Positions 1 through 8,349 of a stretch of DNA of 19,722 nucleotides are shown here, in pieces (position 1 is the first letter of the stretch; each line of letters opens with the position of its first letter). The notes under the pieces are model-generated. The model ran no database searches and was not told the origin of the DNA. It was given only the letters and a program-made list of their open reading frames with translations. The stretch is taken from NCBI GenBank assembly GCA_019057975.1, contig JAHLWJ010000049.1:1-19722 (forward strand), written 5' to 3'. The DNA is from Promethearchaeota archaeon (GTDB lineage: Archaea; Asgardarchaeota; Lokiarchaeia; Sigynarchaeales; SOKP01). A program made the position numbers and the translations under genes.

Positions 1-524
<524 letters not shown>

Positions 525-555
525 AAAATACTTACTATAAGATTAAGGTTTTGAT

Positions 556-1401
556 ATGAGTAATGTTATAAAAACTTATGAGCCGGATAACTCATTAAAA
601 AAAGGCTATTTGTCCATCTTTAAAGAGATATTTGATGAAATAAAAAAAAATAGATGGCTTACTTATCAATTGTTCAAAAGAGATTTTTTTGCAATGTATA
701 AGCAATCGTTCTTTGGAGTTTTCTGGGCATTAATAATTCCTCTTGTTAGTGTAGGTACATTTATAATATTAAACCAGTCAGGTATATTTACTTTTGGTGA
801 TATTGAAGTGCCTTATCCTATTTATGCAGTACTTGGAATGGCATTTTGGCAGTTATTTTCAACTGGATTAATTGCAAGTTCAAATTCATTAGTAAAAGCT
901 GGTTCAATGGTTGTAAAAATAAACTTTTCTAAAAAATCATTAGTTATAGCATCTTCTGGACAATCAATAATATCTTTCCTGATACAATTTGTTTTGGTAG
1001 GTATATTATTTGCTTGTTATAAAATTGTGCCAAACATAGCAATTTTATTAACTCCAATAACTCTAATTCCAATAATTTTATTAATGCTTGGGCTTGGTTT
1101 TATTCTATCACTCCTGAATGGTGTTTTTAGGGATATTGGAAATGCCCTTTCAATGCTTATTACATTTCTAATGTTTTTAACACCAGTTTTATATTCAAAG
1201 CCAACTGGTGGTATACTTGCGTCCATTACAAGGTATAATCTACTATATTATTTAGTTTCAGCTCCAAGGGAGCTTATTTTGATGGGAAAAATTTCTGAAT
1301 GGAAGGGTTTTATAGTTTCAAGTATTGTATCTATTATTATTTTTATAATATGCTTAATTATATTTCATCTAACTGAAACAAGAGTTGCAGAGAGAATTTA
1401 A
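556..1401 (+). CDS. wzm: ABC-2 type polysaccharide export permease (Wzm-like)
   Basis: A 281-residue integral membrane protein of the usual Wzm/TagG length. A cytoplasmic N-terminus of about 50 residues, including a charged interface-helix region (RWLTYQLFKRDFFAMYKQS), is followed by about six hydrophobic spans, the first around FFGVFWALIIPLVSVGTFII. The family forms a homodimeric channel which, with its ATPase, moves lipid-linked O-antigen or teichoic-acid type glycans across the cytoplasmic membrane. An AAGG ribosome site at 545-548 lies 7 bases before the ATG. The stop codon ends one base before the preferred ATG of the ATPase gene, so the two are translationally coupled, as is typical of wzm-wzt pairs. 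The substrate cannot be read from this subunit; the surrounding glycosyltransferases say it is the cluster's own polysaccharide. Confidence in family is high. Confidence 0.93.
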   Translation: MSNVIKTYEPDNSLKKGYLSIFKEIFDEIKKNRWLTYQLFKRDFFAMYKQSFFGVFWALIIPLVSVGTFIILNQSGIFTFGDIEVPYPIYAVLGMAFWQLFSTGLIASSNSLVKAGSMVVKINFSKKSLVIASSGQSIISFLIQFVLVGILFACYKIVPNIAILLTPITLIPIILLMLGLGFILSLLNGVFRDIGNALSMLITFLMFLTPVLYSKPTGGILASITRYNLLYYLVSAPRELILMGKISEWKGFIVSSIVSIIIFIICLIIFHLTETRVAERI

Positions 1402-1402
1402 A

Positions 1403-2644
1403 ATGAATGATGATATTGCAATAAGAGTAGAAAAAGCTTCTAAAAAATATTGTAAGTTATTGAAAAGATCTATGCTTTATGGCGTGAGAGATATTGGAAG
1501 AAATGCACTTGGAATGAGTTCACACTCTAATAAATTAAGAAAGGGTGAATTCTGGGCAGTTGATGATGTTTCTTTTGAACTAAAAAAAGGTGAAACACTG
1601 GGAATTATTGGTCCTAATGGCTCTGGAAAAACTACACTTTTGAAAATGTTAAATGGTATCTTTTGGCCTGATAAGGGTAAAATAACAATTAACGGTAAAG
1701 TTGGAGCGCTTATAGAAATAGGTGCTGGATTCCATCCATTGCTTACTGGTAGAGAAAATGTTTATGTCAATGCTGCCATATTAGGAATGACAAAAAAAGA
1801 GGTTGAGAGAAAGTTTGATGATATTGTCGAATTTGCCGAAATTGGTGATTTTATCGATGTTCCTGTAAAGTTTTACTCATCCGGAATGTTTGTTAGGTTA
1901 GGATTTGCAGTGGCTGTGCATTGCGAGCCGGACATTTTATTGGTAGATGAGGTACTAGCAGTAGGGGATTTAGCCTTTGCTTTAAAATGCCATAGAAAAA
2001 TGAGTGAATTTAGGCAAAATGGCGGAACTGTTCTAATGGTTACACATAACATGCAGGCAATTAGAAATATGTGTAAAAAAGTTCTATGGCTAGGAGAGGG
2101 AAAAATTAAAGGAATTGGAGAAGTTCACCATGTTTGCGACTTATATGAAGAAGATGTCATAATGAATAATAAAAATAGTTATAATAAAACAGGAAAAAAA
2201 TTTCATTATGACTCAGAAGCTAAGATTTTGATGGTAGAATTTTTAGATAATAACGATAGGGTATGTACAAGTTATAAAGTTGGGGATAGTTTTAAAATAC
2301 GTGTACATTTCTCTTGTATGAGAGTTGTTAAAAATCCAATATTTATTGTATCTATTTTTAGTTTAGAGGGGATAGCAATTGCCTCGAATTATTCCAACTT
2401 TGATGGTTATAGGTTTGATCAAATCTTTGGAGTTGGATATATTGATTTTTACCTGGATAAATTAGCTATTAAACCATCAAGGTATACATGTTCTATTACT
2501 TTTGCAGAAAAAGAAGCATCAAATGTTTTAGCCTGGCATGAAAAATGCTATAAATTTGTTGTAACGGGGGATTCTTCTAACTATGGTTTAATAAATCCTT
2601 TCCCGAAATGGTCTTTAAAATACAATGAGGTAAATGTGAAATAA
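1403..2644 (+). CDS. wzt: ABC exporter ATPase with C-terminal glycan-binding domain (Wzt-like)
   Basis: ATPase partner of the preceding permease. From the ATG at 1403 (an AGAGAG purine run sits just before it; a TTG at 1385 is also in frame but overlaps the permease) the protein has 413 residues. Nucleotide-binding domain: Walker A GPNGSGKTT at 70-78; the Wzt/TagH-type string GALIEIGAGFHPLLTGREN at 101-119; signature YSSGM at 158-162 in place of LSGGQ, usual for this subfamily; Walker B ILLVDE at 178-183; switch His215. After about residue 250 there is a C-terminal extension (about 160 residues) resembling the Wzt_C beta-sandwich. In E. coli O8/O9a that domain binds the methylated or phosphorylated non-reducing end of the finished polymer and licenses export. 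Its presence suggests that this glycan is also terminally marked, and the methyltransferase genes that follow are candidates for making the mark (inference). Confidence 0.93.
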   Translation: MNDDIAIRVEKASKKYCKLLKRSMLYGVRDIGRNALGMSSHSNKLRKGEFWAVDDVSFELKKGETLGIIGPNGSGKTTLLKMLNGIFWPDKGKITINGKVGALIEIGAGFHPLLTGRENVYVNAAILGMTKKEVERKFDDIVEFAEIGDFIDVPVKFYSSGMFVRLGFAVAVHCEPDILLVDEVLAVGDLAFALKCHRKMSEFRQNGGTVLMVTHNMQAIRNMCKKVLWLGEGKIKGIGEVHHVCDLYEEDVIMNNKNSYNKTGKKFHYDSEAKILMVEFLDNNDRVCTSYKVGDSFKIRVHFSCMRVVKNPIFIVSIFSLEGIAIASNYSNFDGYRFDQIFGVGYIDFYLDKLAIKPSRYTCSITFAEKEASNVLAWHEKCYKFVVTGDSSNYGLINPFPKWSLKYNEVNVK

Positions 2645-2702
2645 TAGAAATTCATTTGCTAATAAAATATTTGATAAAAATAAAATATCTTATGAATAAA
2701 AA

Positions 2703-3461
2703 GTGAAGTTAAGGAAATATTATAATTTAGTTACAAAATATATTAAATTAGTCATAGACTTAAAAGTAAGCAATATTCCGAGACTGATAAATTTTCACAA
2801 TTCTTATAAAAAATATAAAAAATTAACCAATTACTGTGATGCAAGCATTTTTGATTTGTATCCTTGTATTAATGATAATATACCTTTGACTCCTTTTGAT
2901 GCTCATTATTTCTATCAGGGCACCTGGGCATTTAAGAAGATAAAAGATAGTGGAGTCAATGAACATGTTGATGTTGGATCTGAAGTTAGATGGGTAGGAT
3001 TATTGAGTACTATTACAAAGGTTGCCTTTATAGACATTAGACCATTTCAAACTGAGTTAAAAGATTTAATAGTAAAGAAAGGAAATATATTAAAACTGCC
3101 ATTTGAGGATAACTTAATAGGTTCCTTATCTTGTCTTCATGTTGCAGAGCACGTTGGACTAGGGAGATATGGTGATGAGCTTGATCCAAACGGAACAAAA
3201 AAAGCGTGTAAAGAATTATCTCGTGTTCTAGCAATTAATGGAAATTTATACTTTTCTGTTCCTGTTGGGAGACAGAAAACATATTTTAATGCACATAGAG
3301 TTCATTCTCCAAGGATAATTATTGAATATTTTAAAGACCTAAAACTAGTTGAGTTATCAGGAGTAACGGATTCAGGAAAATTTATAGAGAATGTTAATAT
3401 AAATATTTTAGAAAATTCTAGGTATGCCTGCGGATTGTTTTGGTTTAGAAAAGTAAACTAA
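2703..3461 (+). CDS. DUF268-domain, SAM methyltransferase-like protein
   Basis: A 252-residue protein matching the DUF268 family seen in polysaccharide clusters. A motif-I-like segment HVDVGSEVRWVGLLS is followed by an acidic beta-strand end (AFIDIRPF), then LPFEDN and a CLHVAEHVGLGRYGDELDP segment that resembles motifs II-III of class I methyltransferases, and VPVGRQKTYFNAHRVHSP near the C-terminus. Activity of the family is not settled; a role in modifying a sugar or the chain end is inferred from fold and context. The start is a GTG: an in-frame TAA lies six bases upstream and no later start would keep the N-terminal helix. No clear ribosome site precedes it. The ATG at 2692 is out of frame and meets a stop within a few codons. 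The gene lies 58 bases after wzt. Confidence 0.75.
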   Translation: MKLRKYYNLVTKYIKLVIDLKVSNIPRLINFHNSYKKYKKLTNYCDASIFDLYPCINDNIPLTPFDAHYFYQGTWAFKKIKDSGVNEHVDVGSEVRWVGLLSTITKVAFIDIRPFQTELKDLIVKKGNILKLPFEDNLIGSLSCLHVAEHVGLGRYGDELDPNGTKKACKELSRVLAINGNLYFSVPVGRQKTYFNAHRVHSPRIIIEYFKDLKLVELSGVTDSGKFIENVNINILENSRYACGLFWFRKVN

Positions 3462-3490
3462 AAAGTTTAGATAGGTAAATAGGATATGAT

Positions 3491-4468
3491 ATGAAGATTG
3501 TATTATTGACAGTTGGGAAAGTCAATTATGATTGTGATATTAATTTTTTTGAGCCTTTAAGGGATGTTGGTTTCAATGTGGTAAGATATAATTATATTGA
3601 GAAGTTGAACACTGTAGGAAAAAGAAAAATGAATAGAGAGATATTACGATTGGTAATACATGAAAATCCAGACTATATATTCTATATTACTTATCGAAAT
3701 GAGATTTATGAAAGAACATTAAAAAAATTAGCTCAAAATGGATATAAAGTTGTAGGGTGGTTTTCTGATGACCATTGGCGTTTTGACAACTACTCAAAAT
3801 TTATTGCAAAAAATATTTTCTGTTCAATTACTACCAGCTATGAAGCGTTTATCAAGTATAAATTAAATATTCTAAATGTAATAAAATCTCAATGGGCTTC
3901 AAATCCTAAGTATTATCATCCAGTGGATTCATCTGAAAAATATGATGTAACTTTTGTGGGACAAAAGTATAGTCCAAGGGAGGAAATTATAGAGTATCTT
4001 CGAAAGAATAATATTTCTATAAAAACATTTGGAAGAGGGTGGGGTAATTATATACCTTTTAAAGAAATTATAACCATATTTAGCAATAGTAAAATTAATC
4101 TGAATATTAGTGCAAGCTCAAGGAATGCAGAGATGAAGCAAATAAAAGGTCGTGTTTTTGAAGTTACCATGTGTGGAGGATTTTTGTTAACTGATTATGT
4201 TAAGGGATTGGAGAACTATTTTAAAATTGGCAAAGAAATTGTATGTTATAAAGATAGAGAGGACTTAATTAATAAAATAAAATATTATTTAAAAAATGAA
4301 AATGAACGAAAAAGAATTGCAATAAACGGATACCATGCAGCGATTAAGCGAAATACATGGAATAATCGGTTATCTGATATTTTTAAGGAGTTAAATTCTA
4401 TGAATGTAAAGAAAGCCAAAAATAATGGAATAATAAATAAACTAAGGAGAAAGATGCAAAAATGGTAG
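3491..4468 (+). CDS. CgeB-type GT-B glycosyltransferase
   Basis: A 325-residue protein resembling the CgeB/YkvP glycosyltransferase-like family (Glyco_trans_1_2 C-terminal domain). The N-terminal half has a Rossmann-type strand (KIVLLTVGKVNYD) and a GWFSDDHWRF segment typical of the family; the middle has YDVTFVGQKY, where the C-terminal domain begins. The C-terminal nucleotide-sugar-binding part has RVFEVTMCGGFLLTDYVKGL, where other CgeB-like enzymes have a similar RxFE-GxxLLTD pattern, followed by helices ending in a Trp-containing tail. It probably adds one sugar in the cytoplasm; donor and acceptor cannot be deduced. A good ribosome site (AGGA) precedes the ATG by about 7 bases. The 3' end overlaps the next methyltransferase gene by 7 bases. 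Confidence 0.8.
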   Translation: MKIVLLTVGKVNYDCDINFFEPLRDVGFNVVRYNYIEKLNTVGKRKMNREILRLVIHENPDYIFYITYRNEIYERTLKKLAQNGYKVVGWFSDDHWRFDNYSKFIAKNIFCSITTSYEAFIKYKLNILNVIKSQWASNPKYYHPVDSSEKYDVTFVGQKYSPREEIIEYLRKNNISIKTFGRGWGNYIPFKEIITIFSNSKINLNISASSRNAEMKQIKGRVFEVTMCGGFLLTDYVKGLENYFKIGKEIVCYKDREDLINKIKYYLKNENERKRIAINGYHAAIKRNTWNNRLSDIFKELNSMNVKKAKNNGIINKLRRKMQKW

Positions 4469-5073
4469 AGAGGGCTAATCCAGAGGATCCAGGGTTCAAG
4501 GACAAATGGTTTGGTTTAATTAGGAATAAGTATAAGTTGAAGTTATATGAAAGATATAGATTTTGTAATAAATATATCAAAGGAAAAAAAATTTTAGACA
4601 TCCCATGTGGGGTTGGATGGGGTACAAGCTTGTTAAAGGGAGCTACTTTTATATTTGGTATTGATATTTCAGAAGAAGCAATAAACTATGCAAAAAAACA
4701 TTATGAAACTATGCGTAGAAAGTTCTATGTTGGTAATATGCAAGATATCTTTTTAAAAGATAATTCAATTGATGTTGTAATTTGTCTTGAGGGTCTTGAG
4801 CATGTACCAAAAGATGTAGGTTCAAGATTTTTAAAAGAAAGTAAAAGAATTCTTAAACGAGACTGCATATTAATTATAACATGCCCTGTTCTTAATAAGA
4901 AGGGAGAGACGTCAAAAAATCCATATCATCTGTCTGAATATCCTGAGTATGAGCTTATTGATATATTTAATAAGAACTTTAGAATATTAAGCTTGGAAAG
5001 AATAGAAGGACCAGATGGCCCAGAAATTAGAGCAGTAGTAAGTAACTTTAAAGGGGAACGTTATATAAAATAA
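4462..5073 (+). CDS. Class I SAM-dependent methyltransferase
   Basis: A 203-residue protein of Methyltransf_11/25 type. Motif I is ILDIPCGVGWGT at residues 44-55 and the acidic residue ending strand 2 is D68 in FGIDIS. DVVICLEGLEHV follows as motif II, then a RILKRDCILIITCPV segment. The Pro-Cys replacing the commoner Gly-Cys in motif I also occurs in other sugar-cluster methyltransferases. It probably transfers a methyl group from SAM to a sugar hydroxyl or a chain end in the cytoplasm; the substrate is not visible. The ATG overlaps the end of the glycosyltransferase gene by 7 bases, with AAGGAG at 4444-4449 upstream, so translation is probably coupled. It is one of three methyltransferase-like genes in the window and a candidate for the Wzt-recognised cap. 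Confidence 0.87.
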   Translation: MVERANPEDPGFKDKWFGLIRNKYKLKLYERYRFCNKYIKGKKILDIPCGVGWGTSLLKGATFIFGIDISEEAINYAKKHYETMRRKFYVGNMQDIFLKDNSIDVVICLEGLEHVPKDVGSRFLKESKRILKRDCILIITCPVLNKKGETSKNPYHLSEYPEYELIDIFNKNFRILSLERIEGPDGPEIRAVVSNFKGERYIK

Positions 5074-5086
5074 AGTAATTAAAGTT

Positions 5087-6448
5087 ATGAATATACTCTT
5101 TGCAACATCAGCAGCACCAAAAAAAAGCCCTTTCTTTACATGTGAGAAGAGACCACCCTTAGGCTTAGGTTCACTTTTGTCTCTGGTAAGGAATGAAGGT
5201 AATAACGTATTCTTTATTGATAATTATTTAGAGCCATCAAATTTCATTAAAGAAGGATACTTACAAAAAAATAGTATTGATTTTGTTGGGATTTATGCAA
5301 ATACTATTTGTTATCGAGATACTTTAAGAATGTTTAATGGAATTGAAAACCTGCGAAAAAATGGCTTATGGAATGGTAAGATAATTGTTGGAGGGCCTCA
5401 CACCTCGGTTGCTCTTGATACAATCCCAGAATTTGTAGATTATATTGTCCAAGGCGAAGGAGAGAAGGCAATTTTAAAGATTATCAATGGAGGAGCAAAA
5501 GAAAGAATTATAAGAGAAGAAAGAATAAAAGATTTAGATTCGCTTTCATTTCAGCCTTGGAGCATGTTTACTAAATTACCCTATGACTATTCTTGTCCAT
5601 GGATGGATATGAAGCCAGTTTTCACGATGAATACAAGTAGAGGGTGTCCATTTGGCTGTTCTTTTTGCTCTGTTAGCTCTATATGGGGTAAGCAGTATAC
5701 GTATTTTAGTGCAGATAGAATTGTCTCTGAAATAGAGTATCTAATCAAAAATTATAATGTTAAAGGCATTTACTTTAGAGAGGATAATTTCACTTTAAAT
5801 ATAAACAGGACAAAGGAATTTTGTGAAAAGCTAATTAAAAAGAATATTAATATAAAATGGGCTTGTGAGACAAGAGTAGATAATATGTCTAAAGAATTAA
5901 TTAGACTAATGAGCGCTGCTGGCTGTAGGGCAGTTTATTTAGGAGTTGAAAGTGGTAGTCAAAGGGTATTAGATATATTAAATAAGAAAATTACTATAGA
6001 ACAAACAGAAAAGGCGGTTAAATGGTGTAAAAAATATGACATTAGAAGCTATTGCAGTCTTATTACTGGGGTTCCAGGAGAAACTTTTAAGGATTATTTA
6101 CTTACTGAGAAATTAATGAGTAAATTAAAGCCATATTCTTATGGTTTTAATATATTTGTTGGGATTCCCAATAGTCCATTATATCAATATGTATTAGATA
6201 ATAATTTATATGAATATAAAGATGACATTGGTCTTTTATATCTTCCTGGTTTTGATAAAAGAAGTAAGTTTTTTTACAAAAAATCTTCTAAGCTACTTGT
6301 TGATTATAATTTCAAATCTGAGCCCCAATTTGAGAGAGAATTAATAAAATACCAGAGTAGTATGGGATATAAAATAAGAATATTTTATAGAAAAATAAAA
6401 GTTTTAATATACAAGATTATTAAGAAGATTTTTGGAGGATTATGTTAA
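5087..6448 (+). CDS. B12-binding-type radical SAM enzyme
   Basis: A 453-residue protein. The N-terminal ~130 residues look like the cobalamin-binding Rossmann domain of class B radical SAM proteins (RPPLGLGSLLSLV, DFVGIYANT, GGPHTSV, VQGEGE); the DxHxxG base-off cobalamin motif is absent, as is usual for this group. The radical SAM core follows with CPFGCSFC at 187-194, giving cluster ligands C187, C191 and C194 in Cx3Cx2C spacing. Downstream come the family strings YFREDNFTLN, KWACETRVDN and VYLGVESGSQRVLD, and GVPGET. The C-terminal end is basic and hydrophobic and could touch the membrane. Such enzymes do C-methylation, ring rearrangements or other radical chemistry. In this setting an unusual sugar or lipid-carrier modification is plausible but unproven. 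No good ribosome site is seen. The stop codon overlaps the next glycosyltransferase start by 7 bases. Confidence 0.85.
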   Translation: MNILFATSAAPKKSPFFTCEKRPPLGLGSLLSLVRNEGNNVFFIDNYLEPSNFIKEGYLQKNSIDFVGIYANTICYRDTLRMFNGIENLRKNGLWNGKIIVGGPHTSVALDTIPEFVDYIVQGEGEKAILKIINGGAKERIIREERIKDLDSLSFQPWSMFTKLPYDYSCPWMDMKPVFTMNTSRGCPFGCSFCSVSSIWGKQYTYFSADRIVSEIEYLIKNYNVKGIYFREDNFTLNINRTKEFCEKLIKKNINIKWACETRVDNMSKELIRLMSAAGCRAVYLGVESGSQRVLDILNKKITIEQTEKAVKWCKKYDIRSYCSLITGVPGETFKDYLLTEKLMSKLKPYSYGFNIFVGIPNSPLYQYVLDNNLYEYKDDIGLLYLPGFDKRSKFFYKKSSKLLVDYNFKSEPQFERELIKYQSSMGYKIRIFYRKIKVLIYKIIKKIFGGLC

Positions 6449-7371
6449 ATCCAAAGATTACTGTGTTAATGTCCATATATAATGGTGAAAAAAATCTTTA
6501 TAGATCAATTGATAGTATCCTTAATCAAACTTTTACAGATTTTGAATTCTTAATTATTGATGATGGATCGACTGATAGAACTTTAGAAATTCTACAAAAT
6601 TATAATGATCCTAGAATAAAAGTAATTGCTAATGAAAAAAATATTGGTTTAACTAAGTCTCTAAATAAAGGAATAAAGATAGCTAAGGGCAAATATATAG
6701 CTCGGCAAGATTCAGGTGATATTTCTTGCTCTGAGCGTTTGGCAAAACAGTATTATTTTTTAGAGAATAATAAGGAATACGGGCTTGTGGGAAGCTGGAC
6801 AGAAGTTATAGATGGGAATAATAACCATATACAATATTGGAAGCAGGAAAGTGAACCAGAATTGATATTTTATATTTTGAGTTTCAGAAACTGTTTGACT
6901 CATACATCAGTTATGTTTGATAGAGAGTTTGTCGGTGAGATTGGGGGATATAATGAGAAATATGAGAGATCGCAAGACTATGAATTGTGGTATAGAATTT
7001 CAAGAAAGAAGAAAATTTATGTGATTCAAGAGTATCTGGTGAAGTGGAGAATGGTTGGAGAGGGGGTTTCAATTAAATGTAAAAGTGAACAAGATTATTA
7101 TGCAAAAAAAGTGCCACTTAAAAATTTAAGGATAAGCGAAAGTCTTTTAGAATACTTATTGGATATTAATAAGGGAAGATCTTTTTTGGAAAGAACTAAA
7201 TTGCTGAAAGAGTTATATAAATTTCATATTAATATACAAAATGAAGGTGAAAATATTAATTTGGATAGAAAAAAATTAAAATCAATTTGCAATAAAAAGA
7301 TTTTAAATTTTATTAAGAGTAATTTTATTAATAAAAGGATAACAATCTTTATGAAGAGAGTGCTAAAGTAG
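6442..7371 (+). CDS. GT2 family glycosyltransferase (GT-A fold)
   Basis: A 309-residue protein. The nucleotide-binding start ITVLMSIYNGEKNL is followed by IIDDGSTD (38-45) and NIGLTKSLNKGI. The metal-binding region reads ARQDSGDIS (87-95), with Asp90 and Asp93 but Gly92 where the commonest form has Asp (D-A-D-D). Acceptor-side features are HTSVMFDRE and the SQDYELWYR motif that carries the catalytic-base region in many GT2 enzymes. It probably adds a sugar to the lipid-linked chain at the inner face of the membrane. The start is supported by a strong GGAGG about 5 bases upstream inside the radical SAM gene, with a 7-base overlap. Linkage and donor are not predictable. Confidence 0.9.
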   Translation: MLNPKITVLMSIYNGEKNLYRSIDSILNQTFTDFEFLIIDDGSTDRTLEILQNYNDPRIKVIANEKNIGLTKSLNKGIKIAKGKYIARQDSGDISCSERLAKQYYFLENNKEYGLVGSWTEVIDGNNNHIQYWKQESEPELIFYILSFRNCLTHTSVMFDREFVGEIGGYNEKYERSQDYELWYRISRKKKIYVIQEYLVKWRMVGEGVSIKCKSEQDYYAKKVPLKNLRISESLLEYLLDINKGRSFLERTKLLKELYKFHINIQNEGENINLDRKKLKSICNKKILNFIKSNFINKRITIFMKRVLK

Positions 7372-7375
7372 AAAA

Positions 7376-8302
7376 ATGCTAAAGGGAATTTCAATAGTTG
7401 TATGTACTTTTAATAGATGCGACTTACTATATAGAACATTATTATCTCTTGGGAATCAAACACTTGATAAAGACTGCTATGAAGTTATTGTGGTTGATAA
7501 TGCATCAACAGATGATATGAAATCTGTTATTTCTAGTTTTTTAAATGAGAAAAATTTTCGATATATATATGAGGAGAAACAAGGACTATCACATTCCAGA
7601 AATACTGGTTTTTTAAACTCAAAAGCTGAATATGTAGGTTATTTAGATGATGATGCTAAAGCTAGCAAAAATTGGCTTTCAGAGGCTTTAGAAGTAATAA
7701 TTAATAAAAAGCCTGATATTTTTGGTGGACCTATTTATCCTTACTACTTGAATAAAAAACCAGAATGGTTCAAAGATGAATATGAAATTAGAATGACTTC
7801 AAAAAGTTCAAGATTTTTAAGAAGGGGAGAATATATATCTGGCTCAAATATTTTTTTTAAAAAGGAGTTATTATTAAAATTAGGTGGGTTCAATACAAAA
7901 ATGGGGATGAAAGGGAAAAACCTATCTTACCATGAAGAAACGGATTTAATGATAAAAGCGTGGGGAAATAACCCATCCTTAAAAGTGTATTATTCTTTGC
8001 CATTAAAAGTAGAACATTTAGTTGGTGAGGAAAAAATGCATATATCTTTTTATTTTAAATCATGTTTTTTTTCTGGAAAGGAATATACTAAAATAAATAG
8101 AAAATATAATAAAAAAGTGAGTTGGATAAAAGTAAAATCGTTGATATTGGTGTTGATAAGTTTAATAAGAATTGTTAAGTGTTTCATAAAAGGAATATTT
8201 AGAGATAAAAGGAAATACACGTATTATAAAAATTATTTAAGAGAAAATATTGGAGTTCACATATTTTGCTTGGGTAAGTCAATTGGTAGTATTTTAAGAT
8301 AA
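7376..8302 (+). CDS. GT2 family glycosyltransferase with hydrophobic C-terminal segment
   Basis: A 308-residue GT-A type enzyme. It opens with ISIVVCTFNRCDLL, has VVDNASTDD around 39-47, and its metal site is YLDDDAKA with Asp91-Asp92-Asp93. A KQGLSHSRNTG segment and a later YHEETDLMIKA acidic motif fit the GT2 subgroup found in O-antigen and exopolysaccharide clusters (WcaA/ExoM-like). Near residues 258-276 there is a hydrophobic stretch (LILVLISLIRIVKCFIKG) followed by a basic tail, which could hold the enzyme at the membrane. It starts 4 bases after the previous stop; the ribosome site is weak, suggesting translational coupling. The sugar transferred is unknown. Confidence 0.88.
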   Translation: MLKGISIVVCTFNRCDLLYRTLLSLGNQTLDKDCYEVIVVDNASTDDMKSVISSFLNEKNFRYIYEEKQGLSHSRNTGFLNSKAEYVGYLDDDAKASKNWLSEALEVIINKKPDIFGGPIYPYYLNKKPEWFKDEYEIRMTSKSSRFLRRGEYISGSNIFFKKELLLKLGGFNTKMGMKGKNLSYHEETDLMIKAWGNNPSLKVYYSLPLKVEHLVGEEKMHISFYFKSCFFSGKEYTKINRKYNKKVSWIKVKSLILVLISLIRIVKCFIKGIFRDKRKYTYYKNYLRENIGVHIFCLGKSIGSILR

Positions 8303-8349
8303 TATGTAAAAGTTATTAATGATAAATAATTAAATGATTAGATAAAAAT

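Noticed and set aside
1017..1226. Minus-strand open frame inside the Wzm gene, with others of the same kind at 3037, 4398, 11864, 14224, 15095 and 19295.
   Set aside because: All are antisense to recognised genes, short, and lack family features.
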